From Exiguobacterium sp. Leaf196 (GTDB taxonomy: Bacteria > Bacillota > Bacilli > Exiguobacteriales > Exiguobacteriaceae): a stretch of 64,000 nucleotides of DNA. The notes beneath the pieces were generated by a model that saw only the letters and a program-made list of their open reading frames with translations, had not been told where the DNA came from and made no database searches. Position 1 is the first letter of the stretch; each line of letters starts with the position of its first letter. This document shows, one piece after another, positions 52,578-62,436 of this stretch. The position numbers and the translations under genes were made by a program. The stretch spans positions 186,001 through 250,000 of the forward strand of contig NZ_LMPV01000007.1 in NCBI RefSeq assembly GCF_001423965.1, given 5' to 3'.

Positions 52578-54608
52578 ATGTCGAATCGACTTATCCATGA
52601 AACGAGTCCCTATCTATTGCAACATGCCCACCACCCTGTCGATTGGTATCCCTGGGGTGAGGATGCCTTCACTGCCGCGCGCGAGACTGGTAAGCCAATC
52701 TTTTTATCAATCGGGTATTCGACGTGTCACTGGTGCCATGTGCTGGCACACGAAAGTTTCGAAGATGAAGAAACGGCACGACTCTTAAATGAACGCTATA
52801 TCTCGATCAAAGTCGACCGAGAAGAACGTCCCGATATCGATCATTTGTACATGACGGCTGCTCAAGTCATGAACGGACAAGGCGGCTGGCCGCTGAGCGT
52901 CTTCATGACAGCGGATCAACAGCCATTTTATATCGGCACGTATTTTCCAAAAACGCCTCAGTTCAATCGTCCGAGTTTTCGTCAAGTGACACTCCAGCTC
53001 AGCGAACAATTCCGCCGTTCACCAGAGAAAATCGCACAAGTCGGTCAGAATATGTCGCAGACGCTTCGCGACGTATTGCAGCCTGCGACGTCTACCCGTA
53101 CTTGGAATGAATCGATCATTCATGACACTTTTGATCAAGCGATGCGACAATTTGATCGTCAACATGGCGGATTCGGAGAGGCACCGAAGTTCCCGTCGCC
53201 TGCCCTGCTCCGTTTCTTGCTCGATTATTATCAGTTCGCGGAAGACGAGACGGCACTTCATATGGTCATGCGATCGCTGATCGCGATGCGTGACGGCGGG
53301 ATGACGGATCAAGTCGGCTACGGTCTATTCCGCTACACGGTCGATGCCAAGTGAGAAATTCCTCATTTCGAGAAGATGCTCTATGACAATGCCTGGTTTG
53401 CGACAGCATGCATCGAAACGTATCAAGCATCGGGTCAAACTCGCTTCCGTCGCTATGCAGAAGAAGTGCTGACGTTTGTAGAACAGGAATTGACCGCACC
53501 GGACGGCACCTTTTATGCCGCACTGGATGCAGATAGCGAAGGGGGCGAAGGACATTTTTATACGTTCACGGAGCGTGAGCTGACCGACTTGCTCGGACTA
53601 AACGCGCTGTTCCCCCGCTTCTATCATGCTTCATCATCGGGAAACTTTGAGGGACGGAACGTCTTTTACCGGACAGGACGAACACTCGAGGCATTCGCAC
53701 GTTCTATTCACTTGTCGCTTGCTGAAACAGCGTCGCAACTCGAACACGAGCGCCAAATTCTTCTTCGTGCGCGAAATGAACGCATGCGACCGTTCCGTGA
53801 TGATAAACGGTTGACATCGTGGAATGCGATGATGATCTCGACGTTCGCTAAAGCCGGTCGTGTGTTTGGCGAACCGTATTATACACGTGTCGCAACGCGT
53901 GCCATGACGTCACTCGAGCGATTCGTTCGTACTGAACAGCATCTTGCAGTCCATTACCGCGATGGACAAGCAACCGGTCACGGTTTCCTCGATGACTATG
54001 CGTACATGATTGATGCACATCTTGAACTATTCCAGTCTACACACCATGCTCTCCATCTAAAGGAAGCTTTAGCATTTGCAGATGTGCTGCAGGACCAGTT
54101 CCAGACAGCAGATGGTTATTTTTATCTGACGTCGTCACGCTCCGACAAACTACTTGTTCGTCCACTCGATCTGTATGATGGCGTCACACCTGCCGGAAAT
54201 AGCATTGCCTTGAACGCCCTTTTCACGCTCAGTCGTCTTACTGGTCGTCTCGTTTATCAAGAGAGTGCTGAACGGGCTCTCGCAACTTTAATAGAGGAAG
54301 TCGAGCAACAACCGACCGGATTCGCCTCACTTGTCAGTACCTTCACCTACCGGCAGATGGAACCGAAGGAATTGATTATCTTGCTTCCGGAAGAAGTAGA
54401 CATCCCGCTCGAAATCAAGCAACTGCAACAGTTACGCTTACCGGAAGTTGCTTTGTTGATCGGTACGAAGCGCGACCTTCTTCCGCACGTCCCACTGCTT
54501 GCGGAGTATCCAGAACCAGACGCACCAACGGCTTATCTCTGTCATGATTTTTCCTGCGAACGTCCGACGACGCGTTTAACGGAAATCCTCGCACGTCTCA
54601 ATATCTAA
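52578..54608 (+). pseudogene. yyaL: yyaL-type thioredoxin-domain protein (DUF255), interrupted by one stop codon
   Basis: The reading frame encodes a ~676-residue protein of the YyaL/spermatogenesis-associated-20 family: an N-terminal thioredoxin-like domain with STCHWCHV ([10 protein letters not shown] follows) and a C-terminal alpha/alpha-barrel epimerase-like domain. A TGA at 53352-53354 cuts the frame after residue 258. The frame resumes unchanged (EIPHFEKMLYDNAW), and the family normally has Trp here (W.VPHFEKMLYDN), so TGG probably became TGA. No frameshift is seen elsewhere. A sequencing error or UGA read-through must be excluded. Start ATG after AACGAGGGAAATCCATC. Confidence 0.85.
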
Positions 54609-54615
54609 CCATATC

Positions 54616-54646
54616 CCCTCTTGTTTAAAAAAACAGGAGGGTTTTT
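54616..54646 (+). terminator. intrinsic terminator
   Basis: CCCTCTTGTTT and AAACAGGAGGG pair with one mismatch, then TTTTT, just after the yyaL-type gene. Confidence 0.85.
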
Positions 54647-54698
54647 CAAAAAACCAGACCCCTTTTTTCAAAATTATTCAATCTTTTGTTCATAAAAA

Positions 54699-54707
54699 TC
54701 CGATATT
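54699..54707 (+). promoter_or_regulatory. possible SigD-type -10 box
   Basis: TCCGATATT, the same nine bases as before the chemoreceptor at 4061, lies 103-111 nt before the autolysin TTG. A TAAA -35 at the right distance is not evident. A small hairpin (CGTCC/GGACG near 54774-54787) lies later in the leader. Confidence 0.35.
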
Positions 54708-54809
54708 GTCGATAGTAAGGATAGGCAATAGATTTTACAACTTAGACTTAGACATCCTAGAAGCCGATTCCGTCCATCCGGACGAATATCTACTAGGAGG
54801 AAAGATACT

Positions 54810-57800
54810 TTGAACACGACATCATTCTCGAAGACCTTGAAGGTGTTCGCAAGCTTTCTCATCGTTTTTAGCATCGTTTTGACATCTCTTCCGATGGCTG
54901 AAGCAGCAACGACGAAAGCGACGACCTACCGTCTGTCTACCGATAGTTATCTGTACGATAAGACGGCATCTTCTCGGAAACGCTTGTTGACGATCAAGAC
55001 CGGAACTGTCGTTTCATCTACGTATGCTTCTGGCTCGTTCAGAAGGGTCACATATGCTGGAAAAACGGGATATGTCGCGTCGAAATACCTCACGCTGTAT
55101 GAAAAGAAACAAACCGTTTCAGGACAGCGCTACCTCGTCCTCAAAAAGACACCGATCAAAAAGACAGCAGTGGATACTGCAACGACGATCGGCACGTTGA
55201 ACGAAGAGGATGTGTACTACACGTCACAACGTGTGACGAATCCATATGGCGAGACATGGTACCGCGTCAAATATGACGGCAAGACAGGCTATGTCGCAGC
55301 TGGCGCAAAAGCGGTCGCATATAAAAAGGTGACGAACACGACGTTAAAAACGATCGATGCTTACATCTTGCGTCAGTACGCTGGAACAGGTTATCCCAAA
55401 GTTCAGACCATTCCATCTGGAAAAGACGTCAAAGTCGTCGGTCGGATCGAAAAATGGGTCAGTATCCAGTACGACGGGAAGACAGGCTACATGCATCAAG
55501 ATGCGTTCGCCTCTTCTGAAAAGCAAAATGTGACATTAATTCCACAAACACGGTATCAGACGAAAAGTGTGACACCACTTTACAGTCAAGCCGAGGCAAA
55601 ACAAAGTCTAGCGAGTCTACCAAAAGGTACGGTCGTCACCTCGAATGCTAAGACGGCAATCTATCACCAAGTCACATATGCCGGAAAGACAGGGTATGTC
55701 TTATCCGCTACGTTGGCAGAATACACAGAAAAAACAAAGCTTCCGTCTTCACGCTTCTTGTTGACATCACCACTCGTCATCAAAACGACACCTGCTGCGA
55801 ATGGAGAAGCACTTGCGACACTGAGTGCCGGAAACGTCTATTATACGAAAACACGTGTGACGAATCCGCTCGGCGAAACATGGCATCAAGTATCGAAGGA
55901 AGGTAAAATCGGATTCGTACCAGCCAATCAAAGGACAGCGATTGCATACGAAACTGAATCAAACCTCTCTTTAAAAACGACGGCATCGACGGCGATTCGT
56001 TCGTATGCTGGTCCATCGTATGCAACAGTACAAACGATTCCGAGCAATACCGTCATCAAAATTTCTGGACGGATCGGGAATTGGTACCGTGTCAGTTATA
56101 ACGGTAAAACGGGATATGCCGCATCAAACACGTTTACGACACTTGCGACGAAACAAACGATTTCAGGCGCCCGCTTCGAACTGGAAAACACGGTTTCCAT
56201 CAAATCTTCACCCGACGCACAAGCATCGACACTTGCAACACTGCAGAGCGGTGACATCTATTACACGACACAGCTCGTCACGTCAAACGGACAGCAATGG
56301 CATCGTGTCAGTAAGGATGGAAAGACGGGCTACATTCCTGTCAACCAAGGCAAGAGTGTGCAGTACCAATCGGACCGGATCGTCATGCAGACGACGGCTT
56401 CGACTCCACTTCGCTCGTATGCCGGAAACACTTACGCGACCGTTAAAACGATTCCTTCTGGTACAAGCATTACTGTCACTGGAATGATCGATGACTGGTA
56501 TCGCGTGACGTACAGCGGGAAGACGGGTTATATCGCTTCACGTTACGCCAAGGAAAAAGTCATGACGCAATCGATTCCTTCTTCTTATTATCGCCTTGAA
56601 CGTACCGTCGAAGTGAAAGCATCGCACCATGCGACAGCAGAAACCGTCGTTCGCCTTTCTTCTGGAGACGTCTATACGACGAATCAAGTCGTCACGAATG
56701 GTCATTCCGAGCAATGGCATCGCCTGACAGTCGATGGGAAGACCGGCTACGTTCAAATCAATCAAGGTTCACCGGTCACCTATGAGAGCGTTAATAACCA
56801 CCGCTATCAAGCAATGACGGATACGACACTCCAGTCGGATGCCGGTTCAGCCTATGCGACAGTGACGAAGCTTCCAAAAGCAGCCGTCGTTCAAGTAACA
56901 GGCAGTCTCGATCAGTGGTTAAAGATCAGCTACGCTGGGAAAAATGGTTATGTCTTAAAATCAACACTGACACCATATACCGAAACGAAAAAGATCACAG
57001 GTGCACGCTTCTTGGCGAATGAATCGCTCGTCGTCAAACAAGCACCGGACGATCAAGCATCGAATGTCACGACACTCGCGTTCGGAAATGTCTATTACAC
57101 TTCTGCTTTGATCACGTCGTACACGAACACGTCGTGGCATAAAGTAACGATCGACGGGAAAACGGGTTATATCCGTACCGGACAAAATACGTCATCGATC
57201 AAATATGAATCAAAGGACAAAATGTATGTACGGGCAACATCAGACGCTGCCTTACGGTCTTACGTTGGTAGCTCCTATAATGTCATCAAGACGATTCCGA
57301 AAAACCTCGTCGTTACTGTCTCCGGTCAAATCGGTGATTGGTATAAGATTTCTTATGATGGAAAAAGTGGGTACGCGTATAAGGGGGCGTTCGTGACGAC
57401 TTCTTCGAAATTAAACGTCTATAACTCTGTCGCGACACCGTATACGTTCGATACCTTCATCAGCGCCCAGATGAAACTGAACCCACCACCACAAACGGAT
57501 ATCTATAAAGATAAATTGATGTATGTCAGTACGGGTTACGTCCGTCTCGGCGGCGCACTTGATCCAGTCAATGGAACAATTGCGACTGTCACAGCGACGA
57601 CACCACTTAACATCCGCTCTGGTGCTTCGACGGCGAGTCACGTCTACGGTCAGTTCCAACCTGGTCGAATGATTCGCGTCTATCAATCAGTCAGTGGCTT
57701 CTATACGACAAAGCCACGTGTCTACACGAGTGCGACAAGTGGTTACTCAACGATCCAATGGTTGAATGCCCTCGAAACGGACGTCCGTGATGTTGCCGAT

Positions 57801-58397
57801 CCACTGAAAGTCGACCGCAACTCTTCTGCCTTCTATCAGTTCCTCGATCTCTCGAAAACGACAGGAGCATCGGCTGCGACACTTGATAAGATGTTAGCGA
57901 ACGTAACGAAAGGACTCGGGATCTTCAATAAGTGTAGCAACGGTAGTTGTGGACAAGCGTTCATCGATGCTGGTCAAAAATACAGCGTCAACGAAGCTTA
58001 CTTGATCTCACACGCTTTACTTGAGACAGGCAATGGACAATCGACACTCGCAATGGGTGTGACATGGAATGGACGTAAAGTCTATAACATGTATGGAATC
58101 GGTGCGTATGATTATGATGCGATCAACACCGGCGCTGCTTATGCCTATAAAATGGGCTGGTTTACATCAGAAGCGGCAATCGTCGGTGGTGCTGAATTCA
58201 TCAGCACGAAGTACATCCATAATGAATACGGACAAAACACGCTCTACAAGATGCGTTGGAGTCCGATGCGTCCTGGTAGCCATCAATACGCAACAGACAT
58301 GGGATGGGCCGTTAAGCAAACGTCTCGAATCTATTCACTCTATCAACAGATGGATAGCTACACAGCTGTCTTTGATATTCCAGTCTTCGCTCGTTAA
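54810..58397 (+). CDS. multi-SH3b cell-wall hydrolase with C-terminal glucosaminidase domain
   Basis: A 1195-residue exported protein. A signal peptide (~1-33, cut after AEA) is followed by twelve SH3b-type repeats, each ending in a GKTGY-like motif (DGKTGYVAAG, AGKTGYVLSA, DGKTGYIRTG and variants). They alternate between two types, so the unit is a pair of ~150-160 residues. A linker leads to a GH73-like N-acetylglucosaminidase domain (~1040-1180, SHALLETGNGQSTLA with the catalytic Glu). It likely cleaves peptidoglycan during growth, separation or motility. The start is TTG after CTAGGAGGAAAGATAC. Confidence 0.9.
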   Translation: MNTTSFSKTLKVFASFLIVFSIVLTSLPMAEAATTKATTYRLSTDSYLYDKTASSRKRLLTIKTGTVVSSTYASGSFRRVTYAGKTGYVASKYLTLYEKKQTVSGQRYLVLKKTPIKKTAVDTATTIGTLNEEDVYYTSQRVTNPYGETWYRVKYDGKTGYVAAGAKAVAYKKVTNTTLKTIDAYILRQYAGTGYPKVQTIPSGKDVKVVGRIEKWVSIQYDGKTGYMHQDAFASSEKQNVTLIPQTRYQTKSVTPLYSQAEAKQSLASLPKGTVVTSNAKTAIYHQVTYAGKTGYVLSATLAEYTEKTKLPSSRFLLTSPLVIKTTPAANGEALATLSAGNVYYTKTRVTNPLGETWHQVSKEGKIGFVPANQRTAIAYETESNLSLKTTASTAIRSYAGPSYATVQTIPSNTVIKISGRIGNWYRVSYNGKTGYAASNTFTTLATKQTISGARFELENTVSIKSSPDAQASTLATLQSGDIYYTTQLVTSNGQQWHRVSKDGKTGYIPVNQGKSVQYQSDRIVMQTTASTPLRSYAGNTYATVKTIPSGTSITVTGMIDDWYRVTYSGKTGYIASRYAKEKVMTQSIPSSYYRLERTVEVKASHHATAETVVRLSSGDVYTTNQVVTNGHSEQWHRLTVDGKTGYVQINQGSPVTYESVNNHRYQAMTDTTLQSDAGSAYATVTKLPKAAVVQVTGSLDQWLKISYAGKNGYVLKSTLTPYTETKKITGARFLANESLVVKQAPDDQASNVTTLAFGNVYYTSALITSYTNTSWHKVTIDGKTGYIRTGQNTSSIKYESKDKMYVRATSDAALRSYVGSSYNVIKTIPKNLVVTVSGQIGDWYKISYDGKSGYAYKGAFVTTSSKLNVYNSVATPYTFDTFISAQMKLNPPPQTDIYKDKLMYVSTGYVRLGGALDPVNGTIATVTATTPLNIRSGASTASHVYGQFQPGRMIRVYQSVSGFYTTKPRVYTSATSGYSTIQWLNALETDVRDVADPLKVDRNSSAFYQFLDLSKTTGASAATLDKMLANVTKGLGIFNKCSNGSCGQAFIDAGQKYSVNEAYLISHALLETGNGQSTLAMGVTWNGRKVYNMYGIGAYDYDAINTGAAYAYKMGWFTSEAAIVGGAEFISTKYIHNEYGQNTLYKMRWSPMRPGSHQYATDMGWAVKQTSRIYSLYQQMDSYTAVFDIPVFAR

Positions 58398-58452
58398 GGA
58401 GACGATGAACCAACGTCTTTAAATCAATAAATGTGTTCCAACATCAAAAAAA

Positions 58453-58497
58453 GGAAAGACCGTTCTGGTGATCCCACCGGAACGGTTTTTCCTTTTT
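58453..58497. terminator. bidirectional intrinsic terminator
   Basis: A ~17-bp stem with mismatches (GGAAAGACCGTTCTGGT with ACCGGAACGGTTTTTCC), A-run left, T-run right, between the autolysin gene and the repeat. Confidence 0.88.
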
Positions 58498-58504
58498 CAT
58501 TAGT

Positions 58505-58648
58505 AGCGAACGAGCAGGATCATCCTCAACTCCTGCAGGAAAAGAAAGCGCGCTCGACGCTTTCGACAGGGATAGGTAAGACCCGGTAGACCGCATAAAA
58601 TGCAAGGATGTCGCAGCTTACCTCCCACCTGCGGAAAGGGAGGATGAC
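58505..58648 (-). repeat. structured intergenic repeat, copy 2
   Basis: Reverse-oriented homologue of 299-440. It carries CCTCCC/GGGAGG (58621-58626 with 58638-58643) where copy 1 has CCCGC/GCGGG, a perfect TCCTGCAGGA palindrome (58531-58540), and a GAAAGCG/CGCTTTC stem in place of copy 1's imperfect one. It lies 80 nt beyond the end of the short kdpD. The stretch 58649-58728 holds only a weak CCCT/AGGG hairpin. Confidence 0.75.
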
Positions 58649-58728
58649 CAACTGACTCGTTCGTCTTATGAAACGATAGACTGATGATGTTGCGAAGAAA
58701 ACCCCTGCATTTACGCGGAAGGGCTCCC

Positions 58729-59817
58729 CTAGCGTTCCATGTCATCGGCGACGATTTGGATATCGATTCCGCGGACATGACGCATGATTTCATTGATGAT
58801 CGATCCGCGTCGGATTTCCTGCCAGCGGGTCCGCGCGGATTGACCGAGGACGATTTGCGTGATGCGATGATGTTTGGCAGCGGCGGTAATCGCTTGAGCA
58901 ATCGAACGTTCGCCTTGAATCCGGATCAGCACTTCTGCTCCGAACAAGGCACCACTCTCCCGCACCATCGCAAGCACTTCCTTCTGTTTCGCATTCAATT
59001 GATTTTCCGCTGCCGGTAAAATCGTCAGAACATACAGTTCCGCCTTTAATCGACTTGCCATGCGAAATCCGCGATAGATCAACTTTCGCGCGTTATCATT
59101 AAGCTGGATGCAGACGAGAATCCGTTCTTGTAACGTCGCCGGGTCTTTTTCAATCAACAAACGTGATTGATAGACTTGATCGTCGACTTCGTCCGCGACT
59201 TGTCGTAACGATAACTCCCGTAAGCTCGCGAGATTCTGAAGCGAGAAGAACGAATTCAGACTCTGTTCAATCTTTTCTTTCTTGTAGATTTTCCCTTGCT
59301 CGAGTCTCTCCCGTAACGTTTGCGGCGTCACGTCGACGAGTAAGATCTCATCGGCCTCTCCGAGAAATGGATCCGGGATTCGCTCCCGGACCTCGACACC
59401 CGTCACTTCTTTGACTTTAAAGAGTAAGCTTTCGAAGTGCTGGATGTTGACGGCCGAGTAAACGTTGATCCCGGCGTCAAGGAGTGCCGCGACATCTTGA
59501 TAGCGTTTTTTCCGTTCTGATCCGGGAGCATTCGTATGCGCCAGTTCATCGATCAGGACAATATCCGGGTGACGGGCAATGATCGCGTCCACGTTCACCT
59601 CAGGAAACACTTTCTCTTTATAGACGACTTCAAGTAACGGGACTTGTTCGAGCTGTCCGACCATCTCCGCCGTCTCTTTTCGACCGTGTGTCTCGATCAG
59701 ACCGATGACGACATCCTTGCCTTCAAGCGTCAAGGTTCGTGCATCGGCAAGCATCTTATACGTTTTTCCGACACCAGGAGCTGAGCCGATATAAAGCTTC
59801 AGCTTTCCCCGTGTCAT
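58729..59817 (-). CDS. kdpD: short KdpD: sensor N-domain plus USP domain, no kinase
   Basis: A 362-residue protein corresponding to the N-terminal cytoplasmic half of KdpD. The KdpD domain (~1-210) has Walker A (GSAPGVGKTYKML) and LIDELAHTNAPGS. A universal-stress-protein domain (~230-362) follows and ends naturally. The four transmembrane helices, GAF and histidine kinase of full KdpD (~890 residues) are absent, and no kdpE follows. Short KdpDs occur in some cyanobacteria and Firmicutes. The USP domain of S. aureus KdpD binds c-di-AMP, so this may be a c-di-AMP- or ATP-sensing subunit. The start overlaps kdpC (ATGA). Confidence 0.9.
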   Translation of the reverse strand: MTRGKLKLYIGSAPGVGKTYKMLADARTLTLEGKDVVIGLIETHGRKETAEMVGQLEQVPLLEVVYKEKVFPEVNVDAIIARHPDIVLIDELAHTNAPGSERKKRYQDVAALLDAGINVYSAVNIQHFESLLFKVKEVTGVEVRERIPDPFLGEADEILLVDVTPQTLRERLEQGKIYKKEKIEQSLNSFFSLQNLASLRELSLRQVADEVDDQVYQSRLLIEKDPATLQERILVCIQLNDNARKLIYRGFRMASRLKAELYVLTILPAAENQLNAKQKEVLAMVRESGALFGAEVLIRIQGERSIAQAITAAAKHHRITQIVLGQSARTRWQEIRRGSIINEIMRHVRGIDIQIVADDMER

Positions 59818-60335
59818 GATTTGCTCCGATCAAGTGCTAGGTTCAAAAGGAGGACATTGACGTAATCATGCGTCCCGGCTTCTTTCGTGATTAGCTTGCG
59901 TACCTCGTCACGCGATAGGTCGCGTGCGGTTGCGATACGCTTCGCTTGATCCAAAGCATAAGCGACTGAGATGTGCGGATCGAAACCAGAACCGGATGTC
60001 ACGAGGGCATCGTCCGGAAGCGAAGCGCCGTCCACTCGGTTCTGTTTCTGCAATGCCGCTATCTTCGTGCCAAGCTCCGGGTTCGATGCTGCCAAGTTAT
60101 CCCCAGCAGATGATCCCGCTAATTGATCGACCGCTGATGGACGTCCGTGAAAATACTGTTTCGACGTGAACGGTTGGGCAATCAATTCCGATCCAATGAA
60201 TTTTCCGTTTTCCTGTACGAGTGAACCGGCTGCTTTATCCGGTACGAGAATCTGACCGAACAGCGTCAACAAGGCGGGAAAGACGATCCCGCATAATGCT
60301 GTGATGAAGATCGTCACACGAATGGCTTGTTTCAT
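59814..60335 (-). CDS. kdpC: potassium-transporting ATPase subunit C
   Basis: A 173-residue subunit with one N-terminal transmembrane helix (VTIFITALCGIVFPALLTLF) and a soluble domain (FIGSELIAQPFTSKQYFHGR, GSGFDPHIS). It acts as a chaperone that raises ATP affinity of KdpB in the KdpFABC complex. Start ATG after AAGGAGAAAACGAATC, 14 nt after kdpB. Confidence 0.94.
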   Translation of the reverse strand: MKQAIRVTIFITALCGIVFPALLTLFGQILVPDKAAGSLVQENGKFIGSELIAQPFTSKQYFHGRPSAVDQLAGSSAGDNLAASNPELGTKIAALQKQNRVDGASLPDDALVTSGSGFDPHISVAYALDQAKRIATARDLSRDEVRKLITKEAGTHDYVNVLLLNLALDRSKS

Positions 60336-60349
60336 GATTCGTTTTCTCC

Positions 60350-62419
60350 TTAAAGGATGCTTGCAAGCAAGACATCGATGATTTTAATCCCAATGAACGG
60401 TACGACGACACCGCCAAGACCGTAGATGAGTAAGTTACGCCCGAGCAATTGATCGGCTGTCATCGGTTTATACGAGACACCTTTCATCGCGAGCGGGATC
60501 AGCATCGGAATGATGATCGCGTTGAAGATTAGAGCCGACAAAATCGCTGTCGTCGGGGAATCGAGTCGCATGATGTTGAGTACTTCCATTTGCGGAATCG
60601 CGACCATGAACATCGCCGGGATGATCGCAAAATATTTTGCGACATCGTTTGCAATCGAGAACGTCGTCAACGCTCCCCGTGTCATCAAGAGCTGCTTTCC
60701 GATTTCGACGACTTCGATGATCTTCGTTGGGTTCGAATCAAGATCGATCATGTTCGCTGCTTCTTTCGCGGCTTGTGTCCCACTGTTCATCGCTAGACCC
60801 ACGTCCGCTTGAGCAAGCGCTGGTGCATCATTCGTACCGTCTCCTGTCATGGCGACGAGGTGACCGGCTGCTTGTTCTTGCTGGATGACACGGATTTTAT
60901 CTTCCGGTTTACATTCGGCGACGAAGTCATCAACGCCTGCTTCGCGAGCGATCGTTGCTGCCGTCAACGGGTTGTCGCCGGTACACATGATCGTTTTGAT
61001 CCCCATCTCACGCAACCGATCAAACCGTTCCCGCATTCCTGGTTTGACTGTGTCTTTCAAGTAAATGACTCCAAGAATCGTCGCATCTATCGCAACGACA
61101 AGTGGGGTTCCACCTAAGCGTGAGACTGAATCGATCGTTTCTTGCAAATCATTCGGAATCGTTCCGCCTTGTTCTGTCACCCATTCTTGAATTGCTTGAC
61201 CCGCCCCTTTCCGTACACGACGACCATCCGTCAAATCCAGACCTGACATCCGTGTTTCCGCACGGAACGGAATGATTTCTGCTCCATCTAACCACTCGCG
61301 TTCGACTGGCATGTCTCGTAGTTCTGCGAGTTCTAGGACAGAACGTCCTTCCGGTGTCTCATCGGCTAAAGAAGCGATGATCGCCCCTTCGAATGCTTGC
61401 TCGACAGAGCGTCCACCGACCGGCGTGATCTCTGACGCCATCCGGTTCCCGAACGTGATCGTTCCCGTTTTATCTAAGATGATCGTTTGGATATCCCCTG
61501 CTGCTTCGACCGCCTTCCCGCTCATCGCGATGACGTTAAAACGGGTGACACGGTCCATCCCGGCGATGCCGATCGCGGACAGCAAACCACCGATCGTCGT
61601 CGGAATTAAACAGACGAGCAAAGCGATCAAGATTGGACCAGAAAGATTGAATCCAAGATAGTTCGTAAAGACTGGTAACGTCATGACGACGAGTAAGAAA
61701 ATCAATGTCAAGCTCGTCAACAGTGTTGATAAAGCGAGCTCGTTCGGTGTTTTTTGACGGCTTGCGCCTTCGACAAGTGCAATCATCTGATCGAGGAACG
61801 ATTCCCCTGGATTACTCGTGATCCGGACTTCAATCTCATCACTAACGACGAGTGTTCCACCGATGACCGACGAGAAATCACCCCCCGCTTCCTTGATGAC
61901 TGGTGCCGATTCCCCTGTGATCGCCGATTCATCAATCGAAGCAAGACCTTTGATGATTTCACCGTCACCTGGTACATATTCACCGGTCCGGACGAAGACG
62001 ATGTCGCCTTTCCGGAGTGTCGCGGACGAGACGCTCTCAATCAATTGTCCGACACGTTTACGAGCCATGACGTCCGCTTTCGACGCTTTTAGCGAGTCTG
62101 CTTGTGCTTTCCCGCGTCCTTCGGCGATCGATTCTGCGAAGTTCGCGAACAAGACCGTCAAGAAGAGGATGATGCTGACCGTCAAGTTAAAACCACGCAT
62201 CTCATCAATGAAGATCGTATAGCCGATTGCGAGCAAACAACCGATCCAGACGACGAACATGATTGGTTGTTTAATCATGTTGACGGGATTCATTTTTTTA
62301 AAGGCATCAATTGTCGCCTGGCGCGCGATTGAGCCGTTGATTGCTGATTTGGATTGGTGTTCCGGCTGCCCATTCGGTTGGTGTTCGTCGGACGTCGGAT
62401 GCATGATACGTTCCATCAT
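60350..62419 (-). CDS. kdpB: potassium-transporting P-type ATPase subunit B
   Basis: A 689-residue P-type ATPase. The phosphorylation site [11 protein letters not shown], actuator [12 protein letters not shown] and hinge [15 protein letters not shown] are intact. It has about seven transmembrane helices. The N-terminal ~30 residues are a polar extension rich in Gln and His. It hydrolyses ATP to drive high-affinity K+ uptake through KdpA. Start ATG after AGGAGATAAAAGCAT, 17 nt after kdpA. Confidence 0.96.
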   Translation of the reverse strand: MMERIMHPTSDEHQPNGQPEHQSKSAINGSIARQATIDAFKKMNPVNMIKQPIMFVVWIGCLLAIGYTIFIDEMRGFNLTVSIILFLTVLFANFAESIAEGRGKAQADSLKASKADVMARKRVGQLIESVSSATLRKGDIVFVRTGEYVPGDGEIIKGLASIDESAITGESAPVIKEAGGDFSSVIGGTLVVSDEIEVRITSNPGESFLDQMIALVEGASRQKTPNELALSTLLTSLTLIFLLVVMTLPVFTNYLGFNLSGPILIALLVCLIPTTIGGLLSAIGIAGMDRVTRFNVIAMSGKAVEAAGDIQTIILDKTGTITFGNRMASEITPVGGRSVEQAFEGAIIASLADETPEGRSVLELAELRDMPVEREWLDGAEIIPFRAETRMSGLDLTDGRRVRKGAGQAIQEWVTEQGGTIPNDLQETIDSVSRLGGTPLVVAIDATILGVIYLKDTVKPGMRERFDRLREMGIKTIMCTGDNPLTAATIAREAGVDDFVAECKPEDKIRVIQQEQAAGHLVAMTGDGTNDAPALAQADVGLAMNSGTQAAKEAANMIDLDSNPTKIIEVVEIGKQLLMTRGALTTFSIANDVAKYFAIIPAMFMVAIPQMEVLNIMRLDSPTTAILSALIFNAIIIPMLIPLAMKGVSYKPMTADQLLGRNLLIYGLGGVVVPFIGIKIIDVLLASIL

Positions 62420-62436
62420 ATGCTTTTATCTCCTGT

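Noticed and set aside
54900-57420. Regular repeats that could suggest a CRISPR or tandem DNA array
   Set aside because: They are protein-level SH3b repeats within one long frame, diverged at DNA level, without spacers.
58500-58901. 133-codon minus-strand ORF across repeat copy 2 and the end of kdpD
   Set aside because: It is out of frame with kdpD, has no ribosome site and covers structured repeat DNA; it is a chance frame.
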